A DNA stretch of 52,774 bases from Schizophyllum amplum (taxonomy: Eukaryota > Basidiomycota > Agaricomycetes > Agaricales > Schizophyllaceae): assembly GCA_007026445.1 (NCBI GenBank), contig VDMD01000147.1, positions 1 to 52,774 on the forward strand, read 5' to 3'. Positions 34,266 through 46,310 of this stretch are shown one piece after another. Both the position numbers and the translations under genes were made by a program. The notes beneath the pieces were generated by a model. It did no database searches and was not told the DNA's origin. It saw only the letters and a list, made by a program, of their open reading frames with translations. The stretch's first letter is position 1. Every line of letters begins with the position of its first letter.

Positions 34266-36250
34266 CGCTGTGGGTCATCCTCCCTGTTATTCTCTTTGTA
34301 TGATAAATTTGACATCGAATTCAGCTGGCACATCTTGTGAAAGAGGGGAAGATTGAGCGGGTATACTAGGAACGAGAGTCAGAGCTATCTTTTGAGGCCT
34401 ACAATGCCATGAACCGCGCCTTATGTATTCTACTTATGCGAATCATACAAGAACTACGGACGCTTCCATTGTATAATGCGTGGAAAATATCGGAGGGAAC
34501 TTCGTTCCTCAATGAGCTGACATATATGCTAGAACTGCACTGAGAGCTCTCGTCTACAAAATGATTTGGGACAAGAGTGTGTGTGTTTGTCATTGCTTGA
34601 TACTTCCCCGTTTGGGCGTTTCTTTGTTCTTGCGTTCGCCTTGTGCAGGACGTCCATGTCGGCTTTTTCCTCGTCTCAACGCCCCTCCGTGTTCGTCGTC
34701 ATCGATAGCATGCGCTTCTTATCCTCGACACGTCACTGTTCGCCCTCGCAGCATACGCCGTTCGCAAGTCTAAGCACCAGCTATCTGTGGACCAGCGCAC
34801 GCTGACGACCTGAACGCCTGACCGACCGACCTCACGAGAAGGACGATGTGCACCTCTTTTCGAGCACCTGGTGCCAAAGGCCAGGGGGAATGGGGATGGG
34901 AACGGGAATCTCTAGCTCAGGGCAGTTGGTTTGGAGCTGGTCGTGAATTGCGCGCGGAGAGGTTGTAGATTCGGCATGGGTGCGTCGAGAGCGCATCGTA
35001 TGCTGCACTTTGAAGCTGACATTGTGTTCTAGAGCGACCTTTTCTGTCCGTCTTGTGGGGATGACGGAGAAGGGGGAACGGCGAGACCGTATGCGAAGCT
35101 GCCAACGGACGCGATCGTGGACGACTGCAGCCGCATGGACGTCGACGGATAACGACCCTCGGCGTTCTCGATGCCCAACTTCCCCACGCCCGGACCGAGG
35201 AACATGTTAATCTCCGCGTTTGCAGCCACACGACACCTTTCAAAACCGTCGCGCTCTTCGCCCTGGCCTCTCTCGGCTCACGCTCTCTCTCGCGCCAGCC
35301 TCGAACGACTTGCGAGGATGCTTTCACCATCCCTCCCCCATATCTTGGCTTGAGGCGTACCTCATCAAGCGAAAGTCGTCGCCCCGTTTCCTTGTGCATA
35401 CCGGTAAGCCACCACCTCGACACAATCCCCTTGTCATCTTGTCTAAGTTTGTACCCAGTCGCAGTCACGGGCTTCTACTGGCTGCGGAAATCATACCCGT
35501 CGAGAAAGATCCGGAGGAGAACGGGCAGGTCTTTAGCGAGACGATCGCTATGGGTTCAGCGATCGCGACAGGTGCGTCTCGTCACTGTATTCTCAATGAT
35601 CACTGACCCTTTCTACAGACCCTCATGCATCATTTCTGGAAACAGCTCTACATGGACTATCCCTCATCCTCCTCGCTACACGACCCTCGCATGCATCAAT
35701 ACCGTCCATTGATCTTCGGTTCCACGCCCCATCTTCAAGATCATATCCAGCCCCGCCCGCCGCCTCACTTCCCGCGCTCTCACTTGCAGGACAAGGACCG
35801 TGACCCCCTTGAAGATCATGCGAAGTTGCAAGCTCCTCCGACGTGCATTGCATCGCCAGCATCATAGAGAGCATGCCGCCGCCGTCAAGGTCACGTGCCC
35901 GTTGATGCACCGGAGGCGTCGAATAGTCGCTGCCAGCCCATTCATCCTGCACTGCAGCGGTTATTCGTCATCTTCTCGACGGCCCTCTCCTCGTCCTCGA
36001 ATCCATTCGCCTCGTTCCCCTCGTGTATATCTCCGCCTAGTCATCCGCGAGCGGGAAGGAGCGGCGGACCAGTTTGGTGCTGAGTCGCGTCCGCGCATAT
36101 CTGCCTCGTCTGCGCGGGGTTGCGCGTTGGGCTCGTCGTCTTCGCGTTTGCGCTCGTTTGACTCGTCCGCGCATCCGTCCGCACATCTGTCTGGGACGCC
36201 GTAGTAATGCAGCGGCGGCGAGGAAGCGATGTAGAGAATGGCCGCGCGAT
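33686..36250 (+). repeat. Old tandem duplication, unit A
   Basis: Collinear with unit B: 33940-34265 with 37210-37560, 34590-34860 with 37940-38215, 34930-35210 with 38275-38540, 35690-35920 with 39062-39262, and about 36050-36200 with 39375-39500. A coding-like frame with a GTAAGCC donor lies at 35230-35403, and a 61-codon frame lies just beyond at 36463-36648. No other known gene. Confidence 0.7.
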
Positions 36251-36956
36251 GTCTGTTTCCCATGCCAGTCAAAGCGCGCAGTGACTCGGAGCGGGGCCGA
36301 GGACCTTCGATCTTCCGGCGGGTCTGTCGCGCTGGGTGATGGTCTGTCGCGCTGGACAATGGTCTGCGCTGGATGACGATCTGTCAACTCTTCCTTCGGT
36401 CGGCTCTGCCTTGACGATGCTCGGATCTTGCGAGCGCCCTGTCTTGCCTCACCGCCTATCCCATGATGTATGTTGTAGAATTTATTGCGGAATTTGGGTT
36501 GTCCAGCGTTTTCACAGAGACCGAGCGTGCCACATACAACGATCACTTCAAGGAACTGATGAGACGCCGTATGCCGGGCTCTGCGCCGCGTCTGCAAAAC
36601 TTCAGTATATCGGCGCATCCAGTCGCACCTGTTTCGGGTGAAGTCTAGGTAGCCATTTTTACTGATATCTTGCGCTGACGCGCTCAGCAGGCTCCTTGCA
36701 TAGCTGAGCGTTTTGCTCTCGCGCGCGTCACGACATTCGCCCCAATTATGAATGGGGTGTAACAAGAGACGCCTCGCGTTGTGACCTTACGGTGCGATAT
36801 TGACCGCCTACAGATGCCTACTCACACAACAAATAGCTTCCGCAGAACGATCACAGTGCCAGCCAAATCCTGTGCTGGTTTATGCATGGCATGGTGCAGG
36901 TCGTCTTGACTGCCAAAGCCCTCCTGACGGCCTTTTCATGTGCGCAGGCGCTGCGG

Positions 36957-36963
36957 TATATAA
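36957..36963 (+). promoter_or_regulatory. TATA box of MYND-like gene
   Basis: TATATAA lies 85 bp upstream of the ATG at 37042, followed by a TC-rich leader (GATTTCTTCTCGATCC). Position fits a fungal core promoter. Confidence 0.6.
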
Positions 36964-37041
36964 GTACGTCGGGATGCACCACTGGATTACTGATTTCTTC
37001 TCGATCCAACAGCACTCTGCGCATGATCATCCGCTTCTGCC

Positions 37042-37636
37042 ATGTCGTCTCAACCTGATCGTCAGACTATGTGAGTGACTCGGGCTTTGACGATCGTCTG
37101 ATGCTTGTACTCACCGACCATTTTGCCTCGACAGACGCAAGTGCCACCTCAGCTTCATCCTCGACAGCCCGATACCGTCAAGCCAGCCGCAACCGCGAAG
37201 TCAGCCAAATTTGGACATCCCTTCGGCCTCTACCCCGCATGTGGTCCAGTACGAGTACATTGGTCGTCGGATCGGTAACGGTCGGAACGTCCTCCAGCGC
37301 GTCGAAATGCTGGCCGCGAATATCAAGATAAGCTCGTTCGACACGCACCTCATCGTGTGTGCAGGATGCAATGAGCAGTTGTCGACGCGCGGACACACCA
37401 GTCCTTACTATGACAATTGCGACAACTGGAACTTCCACCAGAGGACGTGCGGTAAGCTTCAGGCTTGGTACAACCCATCTTCGCCGTACAAGCTCACGCC
37501 GGAGATGGCGGCGAAGTTCGAGCGCTCGCGGATGGAGTCCAGGGATAAAGCTGTGGGTTGTTTCTCTTTGACATCCTTCGTACAGTGTGTCTTCGGATGG
37601 AGCATTCCAGTTCGCGTATCTTGTATTGCAAAATAA
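37042..37636 (+). CDS. Small MYND-like zinc-finger protein
   Basis: Exon 1 (37042-37070) starts MSSQPDRQT; a 64-bp intron (37071-37134, GTGAGT...ACAG) leads to exon 2, giving 176 residues. The candidate finger reads CAGC (about residues 97-100), then YYDNCDNWNFHQRTC, i.e. CxxC followed by C-x5-H-x3-C with the Trp typical of MYND fingers. The second CxxC pair expected in a full MYND finger is not obvious, so zinc binding may be partial. MYND fingers are protein-interaction modules. The region PSSPYKLTPEMAAKFERSR follows. A TATA box lies upstream. The decayed paralogue at 33.7-34.3 kb shares the NGRN(V/I)LQR(V/I)E block. The exact cellular role is unknown. Confidence 0.65.
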
Positions 37637-39500
37637 GATCAAGAGGGTGTAATAGAAACTCGATAGTCGGATCTATGCCAAGGCTCCGGTGAACGCCGCG
37701 AGTTGCGCGGGACTCTATGGACTGTCCTTATATCATACGAGAACTAATGACTACGCCTCTCTCATTTCTTATGGTGTGTAAAGTGTAATCTCCCGACTCG
37801 AACCTGCGCGTGCGTCCCCGTGCGCACGCCCTCGGCTCTGGGCGTGTATATACACAGTACAAACTGCGCTAGAATGCTGCAATAAAAGTGGCAGATTCCA
37901 GCAAGTGGTCTCAAGATTAGAACAAGAGCGCTTTTATTTGTTCGCACTTGGTACTTCCCCGTTTGGACGTTTCTTTGTTCTTGTGTTCGCCTTGTCCTCG
38001 ACTTCCGTGGCGGCCTCTCTAGATTCCCACCAGTATGCTGCTCCGCGTCGCCATCTGCAGTACAGTGCTCGCCTGATACTTTGACATGCTATCTTTCGTC
38101 CTCGCCGGCGATGTCGCAGGTCTCCGCATCGGCGATCTTGACGACCAGCGCACGCTCACGAGTCGAACGGACCACCGACCGACCTCACGAGAAGGACGAT
38201 GGGAGCTCTCCTCGGTGGGCTCATCGACACATTCGGGGGTCATGGTGACTTGTAGCTGCTTCAGCAGTCGGTGCCTCGAGCCGGTCGTGAATCGCGCGTG
38301 GAGAGGATGTAGATTCGGGATAGGTGCATTGAGCCTAGCACAGTATAACGCTCCTGACCCTGACCTTCAAGATAGAGTCATTCGCTTAGTCCGTCTTGTA
38401 GAGGATGGGAAGGGGGAACGGCGGTCCGTACTACGCTGGACTCGCAGGCGAACGCGACCGCAAACGGCTGTAGCCGCCTGGACGGTCGATTACGACGCTT
38501 CAAGTTCTCGACAATTCCCCTGCCCACAAACCGAGGAGCGTACGATACGCAACCTCTGCAGCAAGAACGGCTCTTCCAACCATCCCCGCTCGACGATCGA
38601 CGCTGTCACTCCCGTCCGCTTCTGCACTCCCTTGTAACTTTGACGATCGATTCACAAGGATATCTTCCCCATCAACCTCCACTTTGAACGCTTCGATCTC
38701 TGAGGACCGCACTTATTCATCAAGTGTAATTATCGCCTGCACGTCGTACTCGCCGGTAAGTGCTCGAGATTTCCCCTCTCATCACCCTACCGTCCCGTCT
38801 GACGTCTCCATCCTCAGTCATGCGTTCTTTCCGGGTGCGAGGGAGAGATACATTATGAGCTCGGACTTGCAGACGAGATGAGCAAGATAGGAGGAAGCCG
38901 AAGTACGAGTTTCGCGTCCGCGCAAGGTGTGTCTCGTCGGCCTTCCTTTTCGACCAATTCCTGATCGTCGTCTAGCTTGCAAATCATGAAGATGTACGAC
39001 ATAGATCTGTCTCATTGACCTGCCCTTACTCAGAGCGCTGGACGCGCAATTACATTAACTGTCGATCTTCGGTCCCCCGCCCCGTCGTCAAGATCATCTT
39101 CAACCGCCTGCTGCCCCCCCTCCTGCGCTCTCGCTTGCGGCATATGTACCACATCTTTTTCGAACATCACGCAAAGTTGCAGGTCTCTCCGACGCCCGTA
39201 GCATCGCGGGCCTCATCGACAAGTTCAGCTCGCCCGCGTCGTCAAGGTCACGTGCCCACTGTACCCGGGAACATCGAATGCATGGTCGACCTCGCTGCGA
39301 GCGCATCGGCTCAGCGTCGTATAATGCAACAGTCTTCGACCTCTCCCACGACAACGGTCATTCACGAACGCGAAGAAATGGCGGACCGCGTATTCGCGTC
39401 CCGCGCGCATCTCGACGCCTGCCCACCCGCGCGTATCTCTCTCGTCGTCCGGCATCCGCGCGCACCTGCCTCGCTGCCCGCCCATCCTTCCGCCGCCTGC
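37042..39500 (+). repeat. Old tandem duplication, unit B
   Basis: Partner of 33686-36250. Shared landmarks include CTTCCCCGTTTGG at 37950, CCGACCTCACGAGAAGGACG at about 38180, and TCAAGGTCACGTGCCC at about 39240. Coding-like pieces such as VKIIFNRLLPPLLRSRLRHM (about 39080) and EHHAKLQVSP are matched by EDHAKLQAPP in unit A, indicating an additional unknown gene in each unit that I could not assemble. Confidence 0.7.
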
Positions 39501-40593
39501 GCGTCCAACCGCGTATCGGCGCTGTCAAGCTGTATTCAGGTGGTCGTCGGAGAGGCCGTCGACACTGGCTCTCCTGCGAGCCGGCGGTGCGGTGGGCGTC
39601 ATTGCGAGCACGTCTCGGTCGGGAGCCTCTGCGAGCACGCTATGGAGGGAGCCTTCGCAGCATGGCTCAGCGTGATCATTCGCGAGCATGATGTGGTCGG
39701 GAGCTCAGTGAGCATGGGTCGGCCGCCATCTCATCGATAACACAACCTATTCGCCTCTCTGTTGCATGCGACGACGGTGTCGATCCGGGGTTTGATACTC
39801 GAGAATGAGGCGGATCGCGTGGATGAGGACGAGGGGTATTGTCAACCAGATTCATGACCTCGGTTCTGCGCAAGAACAGCGACGAGACGATCTCGACGGC
39901 AGTGCACGCGTCACTTCAGCGGGAGACTCACGGTCATGGCCTAGCAGTCTCTCGACCGGCATGCGGACTCTCCGTTAATGGTACGTCCGCAACGTGTATG
40001 GTTGATCCTACATTTGCTGAATAGTAGATTCGTACAAGCTCGTCGAGATTATCATGAAAGAAATGCTATATTTTCTGGCTTCATCGGGCCTCGAAGCCCG
40101 TCTTCCGTGCTTTATCCCATCAATACTCAAGCCCTTCTGAAGTGTCTGAAGTGTCATGGGTTACGTCGCTTGACCTTCTCCATCCGTGGCTGGGCGCATC
40201 CTGGACTCAGACGCTCCGACGATCTGCTGAGGCTGCCCGTGGGCGCGCTCGTCCCGTCTTCGCGGCTATCGCTTTGTCCGCGTGAACAGCGCCAGATATA
40301 CAATGTCAGCGCCGTGCGTGATGTGAGCTGACGTGAGTGAATTGCTTTCATTCGCGTGGGCAGTGTTGATAGGGCCGTCTATCTCCAGTTCTATACCACG
40401 GCGATATTGAAGCGGCATCCCTTGTAGCCAGCGGGGCCGACCTGATGTCGACGATGGAACGGGAGACTGCAACATCGACGTCGCTGTGGTGTTCGTCGTG
40501 GTCGCAGGCAGAGGGAGAGATACAGACAACGGACCTTCACACCATGCAGAACGCTGACAGCGAGGCTGCCGCGCAGCCGTCGCCGAGCCCTGA
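39501..40593. other. No gene recognised
   Basis: Short frames without motifs. The 3' part may contain the promoter or first exon of the Goodbye-domain gene. Confidence 0.35.
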
Positions 40594-41672
40594 TATCTCC
40601 AGTCGATCGTGGGCTCTTCCCGAAAGCGATCTACGACACCGTCAGTCTCATCGACCTTGCTGTCAATATCGGCTCCATTGGTCCGCTTATTGACGTCCTC
40701 CGCACTGCTACCATCCGAGAAGAGATCTCCTACGTCGTCAGCCCCCCCATCCGCCTCATCGCTCCCGACTCCGCAAGCTTCAGCGCCTGTCGCTCCGCTT
40801 GCAGTGCTCTGGCAGGAGGCAATTGTGAAGTTCAAGAACGACACGGGAGTCGACCTCCTTGAGCAACACGACGGAGGCTTTGATTCTGCAAAAGCAATCA
40901 CAGACTTTATCAACGCCCACAAAGAGTGCTTCCAGGCTTTTCATGAAGAAGGACAATGCGGGCTTCTCACTCACATTCTCCCCGTTGCTACCATTTTGGA
41001 ACAGCTTTGTGCTGCGCTCGGGGACGCGGTCGCTCTGGTGAGTTTCGCGTGGCCTTCTGGGCGGCGCATCCCAGGGAGTATTCTTTCACTGACATGCGAA
41101 TTTTAGGCAGTCGCACCGGGGAAGATCGTCTTCTCTGCAGTAGGGATACTTCTCAAGGCACGTACATACATTCCCGACCCAGTCACCATGTATTTATCGT
41201 GATGAAAAGGCATCTGTGGAGGTCCACGAGGACTTTGAGTTGGCTTGTACAGCTTTCGACACGATACACATGCACCTTCGTGTTTTTCAGCCTGTCGCGT
41301 CGGAAACTTCAAACCATGCACGACGCCCTTCGTCAAGCCTCTGTCGAACTTCTTTGGCAAATCCTCGCCGTGCTGGCTGTCATCTTGAGACTGTGCTCGT
41401 ACGGAAGGATGAGTGTGTTTTGTCCTCTGCTCTCAGCTACTGATATGTCTTTTGACTGCCTGCCAGACACATGTATGAAGAGATTATGCCAGTCGCGCGA
41501 AGTCTCTTCAGCGTTGGATGCGCTCGGTCAGCTCGCAACGAGCCATCACCGCACAATATCGGCTGTGGCGCTCAATACGGTCAATCAGATGATGGGCAAG
41601 CTTGCCAGCGCATCTATGCGTGCTCGTCTGGGTGAACAATCTGCGATTGCGGTCCAAGGCGGGTCGCCGTGA
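40594..41672 (+). pseudogene. Fungal STAND N-terminal 'Goodbye' domain protein, broken
   Basis: Goodbye domains form the N-terminal effector or adaptor region of fungal NLR-like STAND proteins, thought to act in self/non-self recognition. After a Ser/Pro-rich leader the frame shows LWQEAIVKFKNDTGVDLLEQ, ITDFINAHKECFQAFHEEGQ and VATILEQLCAALGDAVAL. A 69-bp intron (41038-41106) joins to APGKIVFSAVGILLKA, then a probable GC-AG intron (41158-41209) to EVHEDFELACTAFDTIHMHL. A one-base shift near 41315 is needed to reach DALRQASVELLWQILAVLAV, and a further intron to SREVSSALDALGQLA, stopping at 41672. Helices after the Goodbye domain are present, but no P-loop NTPase, WD40 or ankyrin part follows. 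Start codon unresolved. Confidence 0.72.
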
Positions 41673-43918
41673 TGTGACCGCGAGCGGCAGCCGGTGGGAA
41701 TCCGGACTGCACGACTCTTGGCCGCAAGCACTGTGGCTCTCGCCTCTTCGGCTAGCGATCAAACGGGCTTTCGGGCGGAAAGAGGGAGGAGAATTCTGTG
41801 GTATTCGGGAACGTCTGCCTTGGAGACTAGGTATTCGGTATATACTGGTCCTTATATACTGGTAGAATACTGGGGTGCGAGTTCTGGCTGAATAATGCCA
41901 AGAACGAGCTGGACTGCGCCCAAGTATCTACGCTGCCAAAATAACAAGAAGATAATCCTCGAATCTGAACACAGATATGTAAGATAATACAACGGAACCG
42001 GCTATAGTCCGACCGGGATAGGGGAGTTCGAGATAGGTACGAGTGAGTCACAACAGCACGGGCCTGCCACGAGGGACTGTACATACTACAGGAGCGAGAA
42101 TCTATGGATTCGTCTGCTCTCGTCTCTTGGGCTCTTTGTTCGGGGGACGCCACCTCCCTTGTCTCTCTGTTGCTGCAGAGAGGTGGCGACAGGCTCGAAG
42201 GATTTGGGGATCAGCGCGTGAGCACGACTCCCACTGAAGAAGGAGTGCAGCGACGCGTCAGCGAACACGCTGATCCCCGACCAGAAGGAGCGCACGACCT
42301 GATGCCCTCTGCAGGAGCACCAGAGAACCACGGCCACTTACTGAATCAGTGTATGTACAATCGGCGACGTGGGTCTCGTAACTATATGCGAACTCTGCTG
42401 GAGCGCTGTGAAGGGCAAAGGCGACATGCCAGACTCTGGCGCGACACGGGCTGCATATGGGCGACGTGAGAAACGCAGGCTGCGTATGAGCGACGTGAAT
42501 CTCGAACACAAACGGCTGAGCGTATTAGCGATGCATCAGAAACGCGGGCTGCGTATGAGCGACGTGGGCAGCGTATGAGCGACGTGGGCGACGTATATGA
42601 GCGGCGTGGATCTCGTATGCAGCGGGCAGCGTAAGCGACGTTACTCGAGTCTATCTCGAACCGAGAGCGTTAATCGTCAAGCGAACGCCCCCGGTACACG
42701 GCGTGGACGGGGCAGCCTCTTGCCATACAACCGCGAATACGCTACTAGTCAGGACATAATGTGCCCTGCAAGGTACTCGAGCAGCGATGGCAAGTCTTGA
42801 AGGCATTCTGCCTCTCTGTGCTTGAGCTGTGCAGCCCAGCGAGGGCAGCGACGCGGCTGCGATGAGCGGGCGCTGCAAGAGGCGATCGGACTTTTTCGAT
42901 CGCTGCCATCATCCATAGACCAACCTCCGGCCCTGGTGGTAAGTAGGGGGTAAATCGCATTCCGATCATCCTCGCTCGCCTCATTGTGGCGTCGTCGCGT
43001 GGCGGACCACTTTGGTCTCACGTGCTACCAACTTGGTTTCACGTGAGACCAAACGTGCGAACTTCCTTCCATTTGGGAAAACCCTTGGAATGGCGACCTA
43101 TCCCGACCGGCGTTTGCCCGTCCGCAGCTTAGCTTGCCTATCACCACGCAAAGGCTCGTTCCTCGCCTTTGGCGTGGCTCACACGTCACCTATTCCTGAT
43201 GCAATGCTTGGCCTTATGCAGCTGTCAATGACCTGGCTAGGTACGCCGTACGGACCCAATAAGCGACTCGACATCAGTGCGCCGCCCGCTTTTTCCTTTC
43301 CGCATGAGCGAGGACTGGTTCGAGTCTACTTAGGCGGGTAGGACAGCATAGTGATGGTACGGTCTCTCCTTGGTCCCTTCTAAGCCTGTTCCTGCGCCGG
43401 TCCTGCGCCGGTCCTTCGCCGATCCAGTCTGACTGAATCAGTCGGCAGCAATGAGGCGTTGTCTCTTCGTTCCTAACCGGAAGCAGATATGGTCCTCCCC
43501 ATTATTCTTCAGGTTCAATACTGATAGGCTGCTTTCTATGTTGGTGAGAGTTGGGTGACAGCCTCGATGCTCAACGCAATTCACAGTGCTGACAGCTGTA
43601 ACCGAGTAAATTGCTTGCTGTAGGATCGGGAGCCCGTGCGTTCGACCAGGGCCAGCGCCGACACTGACCCTCGACACTGCTGGCGACGCGCCTTTTTCAA
43701 GCTTGTGTGAGGCATTTGTTGACGCCATTTGTAGAGGAAGAGGCTCTGATTTCGACGCAACAGTCAGCCTCGCGACACCCGCTTCTTTGTCTCCACGAAC
43801 GCCGATTTTGAACTCTGAGGATATCGACCAGCCAGGCCACAAGTCACGATGCGTACCGGAACAGTTGCAACTCTTGCCATAACCTGAGCTCAAAAGTCCT
43901 TTGTGACGAAGGACTAGG
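41673..43918. other. No gene recognised; minisatellite inside
   Basis: Open frames overlap on both strands without motifs. A short minisatellite lies at about 42465-42640. Confidence 0.4.
42465..42640. repeat. Minisatellite, GCGTATGAGCGACGTG unit
   Basis: About 16-bp units GCGTATGAGCGACGTG occur at least three times exactly and several more times in diverged form, partly with GAAACGCRGGCT spacers. Confidence 0.8.
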
Positions 43919-44173
43919 CTTCTTCCGTACGAAACACTGTCCGGCGCACGTGTGTCACGCCCGGGCACGAGGCCGCGGGACCCCGGCCGGTGGGACCGTA
44001 CGCTCGCGTTGTCCCTGTTTGTCGCGCACGCGACCCACGCCGGGCGCTCGCTCCGCTCGCTCGCCGTCCCTGCCGTCGTCGCCCCCCTCATGTTCTGCCC
44101 CCGCGCCTCGGTCGCCGCGCCACGCGAGGCGGCTGGGCGCTGCCTGCTGCCGCCGGCACGCCGCGACGGAATG
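43919..44173 (+). repeat. Direct repeat, left copy (255 bp or more)
   Basis: Begins CTTCTTCCGTACGAAACAC and matches 52521-52774 with one difference (five versus four C near 44095). Its right end is unknown because the partner is cut by the window edge. No duplication of target bases can be judged. Confidence 0.95.
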
Positions 44174-44507
44174 CTGACGAGACGCTCCGATTTTTTGCAG
44201 GCTCGACCCGAACGCTAACCCGAACCACGTCGACGGCGGCGAACGCGTCCACCTCTTCGACGCCGCCTACGCCAGCGCCCACGCCAGCGCCGTCGACGGG
44301 ACCCGGCAGTCCTCTCTCGTCGCTCACCGCCTCGACTGCTGCGGCGATCGCCTCGCTCCCACCAGCACCAGCGTCGACACCGACGCCGGGATCGCACCCG
44401 TCTCGCGACTCACCGCCGTCCTCCTTATCGGTGTCTGCGTCGCCTACGCCGCCCGACTGGTGCTCTTGCCCCTCTGCAAGCGGGGCCTCTCATACGCGAT
44501 CGCCGCC

Positions 44508-46174
44508 ATGAGCCTGAAGCGCGCCCGGCCGATCGACGAAACAGAGCTTACGGACAAGGAGCTCGAGGCGCTACCGCTGCCCGTTCCGGGCTCGGTCGAT
44601 GCCAAGGGTGGCATTGTCGTGCGAGATGTGAACCTGTAAGTGCGACGTGCTCCGGTTCGATAAGCGCCGCTGACGATCCGCTTTGCAGGCTCAAGCTCTC
44701 GCATTCGGACCTCTCGAAGCTCTGCCGCGATCTGGGCCTGCCGTACAGCGGTAACAAGACCGACTTCAAGACACGGTTGCTCGTGTTCAGCCGCGAGAAG
44801 GAGAAATGGAACATGTACGTTCCCTATTGCACGTCTGATTGACATCGGCTCACTCGTCGTCACCACACAGCCTGAAGCCAGGGATGACCGGCAACCTCAA
44901 GGCTCCACGAACGAAGAAATCGGGCAACAACAAGCTTTCGACTGCCCGTCGCGAGCAGCTCTTTGCGACTGCCAGCGACGGCTCCTTGGTCGTCAGCGGC
45001 GCGGGCACGACAGCGCAGGACAAGGAACATTCGCGGAAATGGGTAAGTTATCCACTTTCCATCGCGTCATCGTCGTGCTAACCTCTTGCAGGCTGCGAAG
45101 GTCCTCGCGGCTTGCCCGTACATGCCGCGCGAGGAGCGACAGCGGATAGCGGCTGAGCAAGCGGCACGCGCCTCCGCTTCGACATCGGCGACAGTTCTGT
45201 TGGATCCCGTAAGTCCACCATTCCATTCGCTTTGACTACGAGTGGCTTACCCACGTAAAGGCCTTTCGAAAGCAGCTTATCGACGATGTTCGCGAAGCCG
45301 TTACTGGCCTGAGTGTCGGCGCTTCGCCTTCTGCAGGCGTTGCAGGACCACCGAGCCTGTCTGCTTCCGCAGACATAGGGGTACCTGCGCCTTGTGAGCA
45401 ACACCACAGCTCGTCCCCCGCGCTCGCCGACAACCCACCTTGTTCGCTGTCCGTGCTCGCGCCCCCGCTTCCACCGTGTAAGCAGCCCGCCATCGATCCG
45501 CCACCAGCGTCGCGCACGCGCGACCTCGTGTTACCCACGCCGTCGGGCGACGTCAGCTTTGTCCTCAGGGAGAGCGATCTCCCGTCTGCCCCTGCTGGGG
45601 TAGGTACTGACATCGCGCGCATTGCGTGCATGTGGGCCTACGACGGACATTGGCGGGGCGAGTCTGCATTGCACCTCCATGGTCACCCGGTGCCCATGCA
45701 GTATTGGCCCGACATATTCAAGTACTGGCATAAGGGCAACTGGGAGGCCATCAAGTCAGACTACGTGAAGTGGCGAGTACGTCGTCGCGACACCGTTTGC
45801 GTGTTAATAGACTTATATTTGTACAGGATGTCGCGCGTGAGTGGCGTAAGTACGCATCGCCAGACATGTTCTGGAGTCGCTACAGCACTGTCGACAAGCA
45901 CGGGAGGGGGAAACGTATGCAGTACACACATATCGTGAAGGAGATCCGGCTCGAACGGAAGGGGAAAGCTGAGCAGCTCGAGGCTGCGGCGCGCGAGCGC
46001 TTCGGTGCGGAGTTTGCGCAGCTCTTCGGGTATCGCAAGGGCAGCATATGGTATGTGTACAAGGATCCCCTATGGATTGCCCGTTGTTACATTTCCCTTC
46101 TTCGTGATGAGGGGGAAGATGTTCGTGTCTTTGAGGAGATGGACATTGAGGATGCTGCTGATCTAGAAGTATGA
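44508..46174 (+). CDS. SAP-domain protein, partner of recombinase gene
   Basis: Six exons (44508-44635, 44689-44814, 44871-45042, 45092-45208, 45261-45776, 45827-46174) with introns of 49-56 bp join into 468 residues. A SAP motif spans about residues 43-80 (LKLSHSDLSKLCRDLGLPYS, then NKTDFKTRLL); SAP folds bind DNA, often AT-rich. A Pro/Ser-rich linker follows. The C-terminal part (about 298-455) has DIARIACMWAYDGHWRGESA, YWPDIFKYWHKGNWEAIKSD, DMFWSRYS and YRKGSIWYVYKDP, which I believe resembles uncharacterised basidiomycete proteins. It is convergent with the recombinase gene, 136 bp apart. The same frame is open upstream to 44202 after an AG acceptor (44200), with a hydrophobic stretch, so the N-terminus may be longer. 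A role as DNA-binding accessory protein of the element is inference. Confidence 0.85.
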
Positions 46175-46310
46175 TTGCTCTCAAGTATGCCATAGCTTAC
46201 CATCCATTAGTCTACTTTACTCTGCTATTCCATATACTGCTCGAGCTCGGCCTATGCCTTTGACAATATAGATTGATGTGATAAAATACAAGTAGATCTG
46301 GCCATATAAA

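Noticed and set aside
42104..42469. Possible ankyrin-like frame
   Set aside because: Only a weak resemblance (SLVSLLLQRGGDRL) with no second repeat.
43438..44091. 217-codon minus-strand frame
   Set aside because: Half lies in the direct repeat and no motif or splice support exists.
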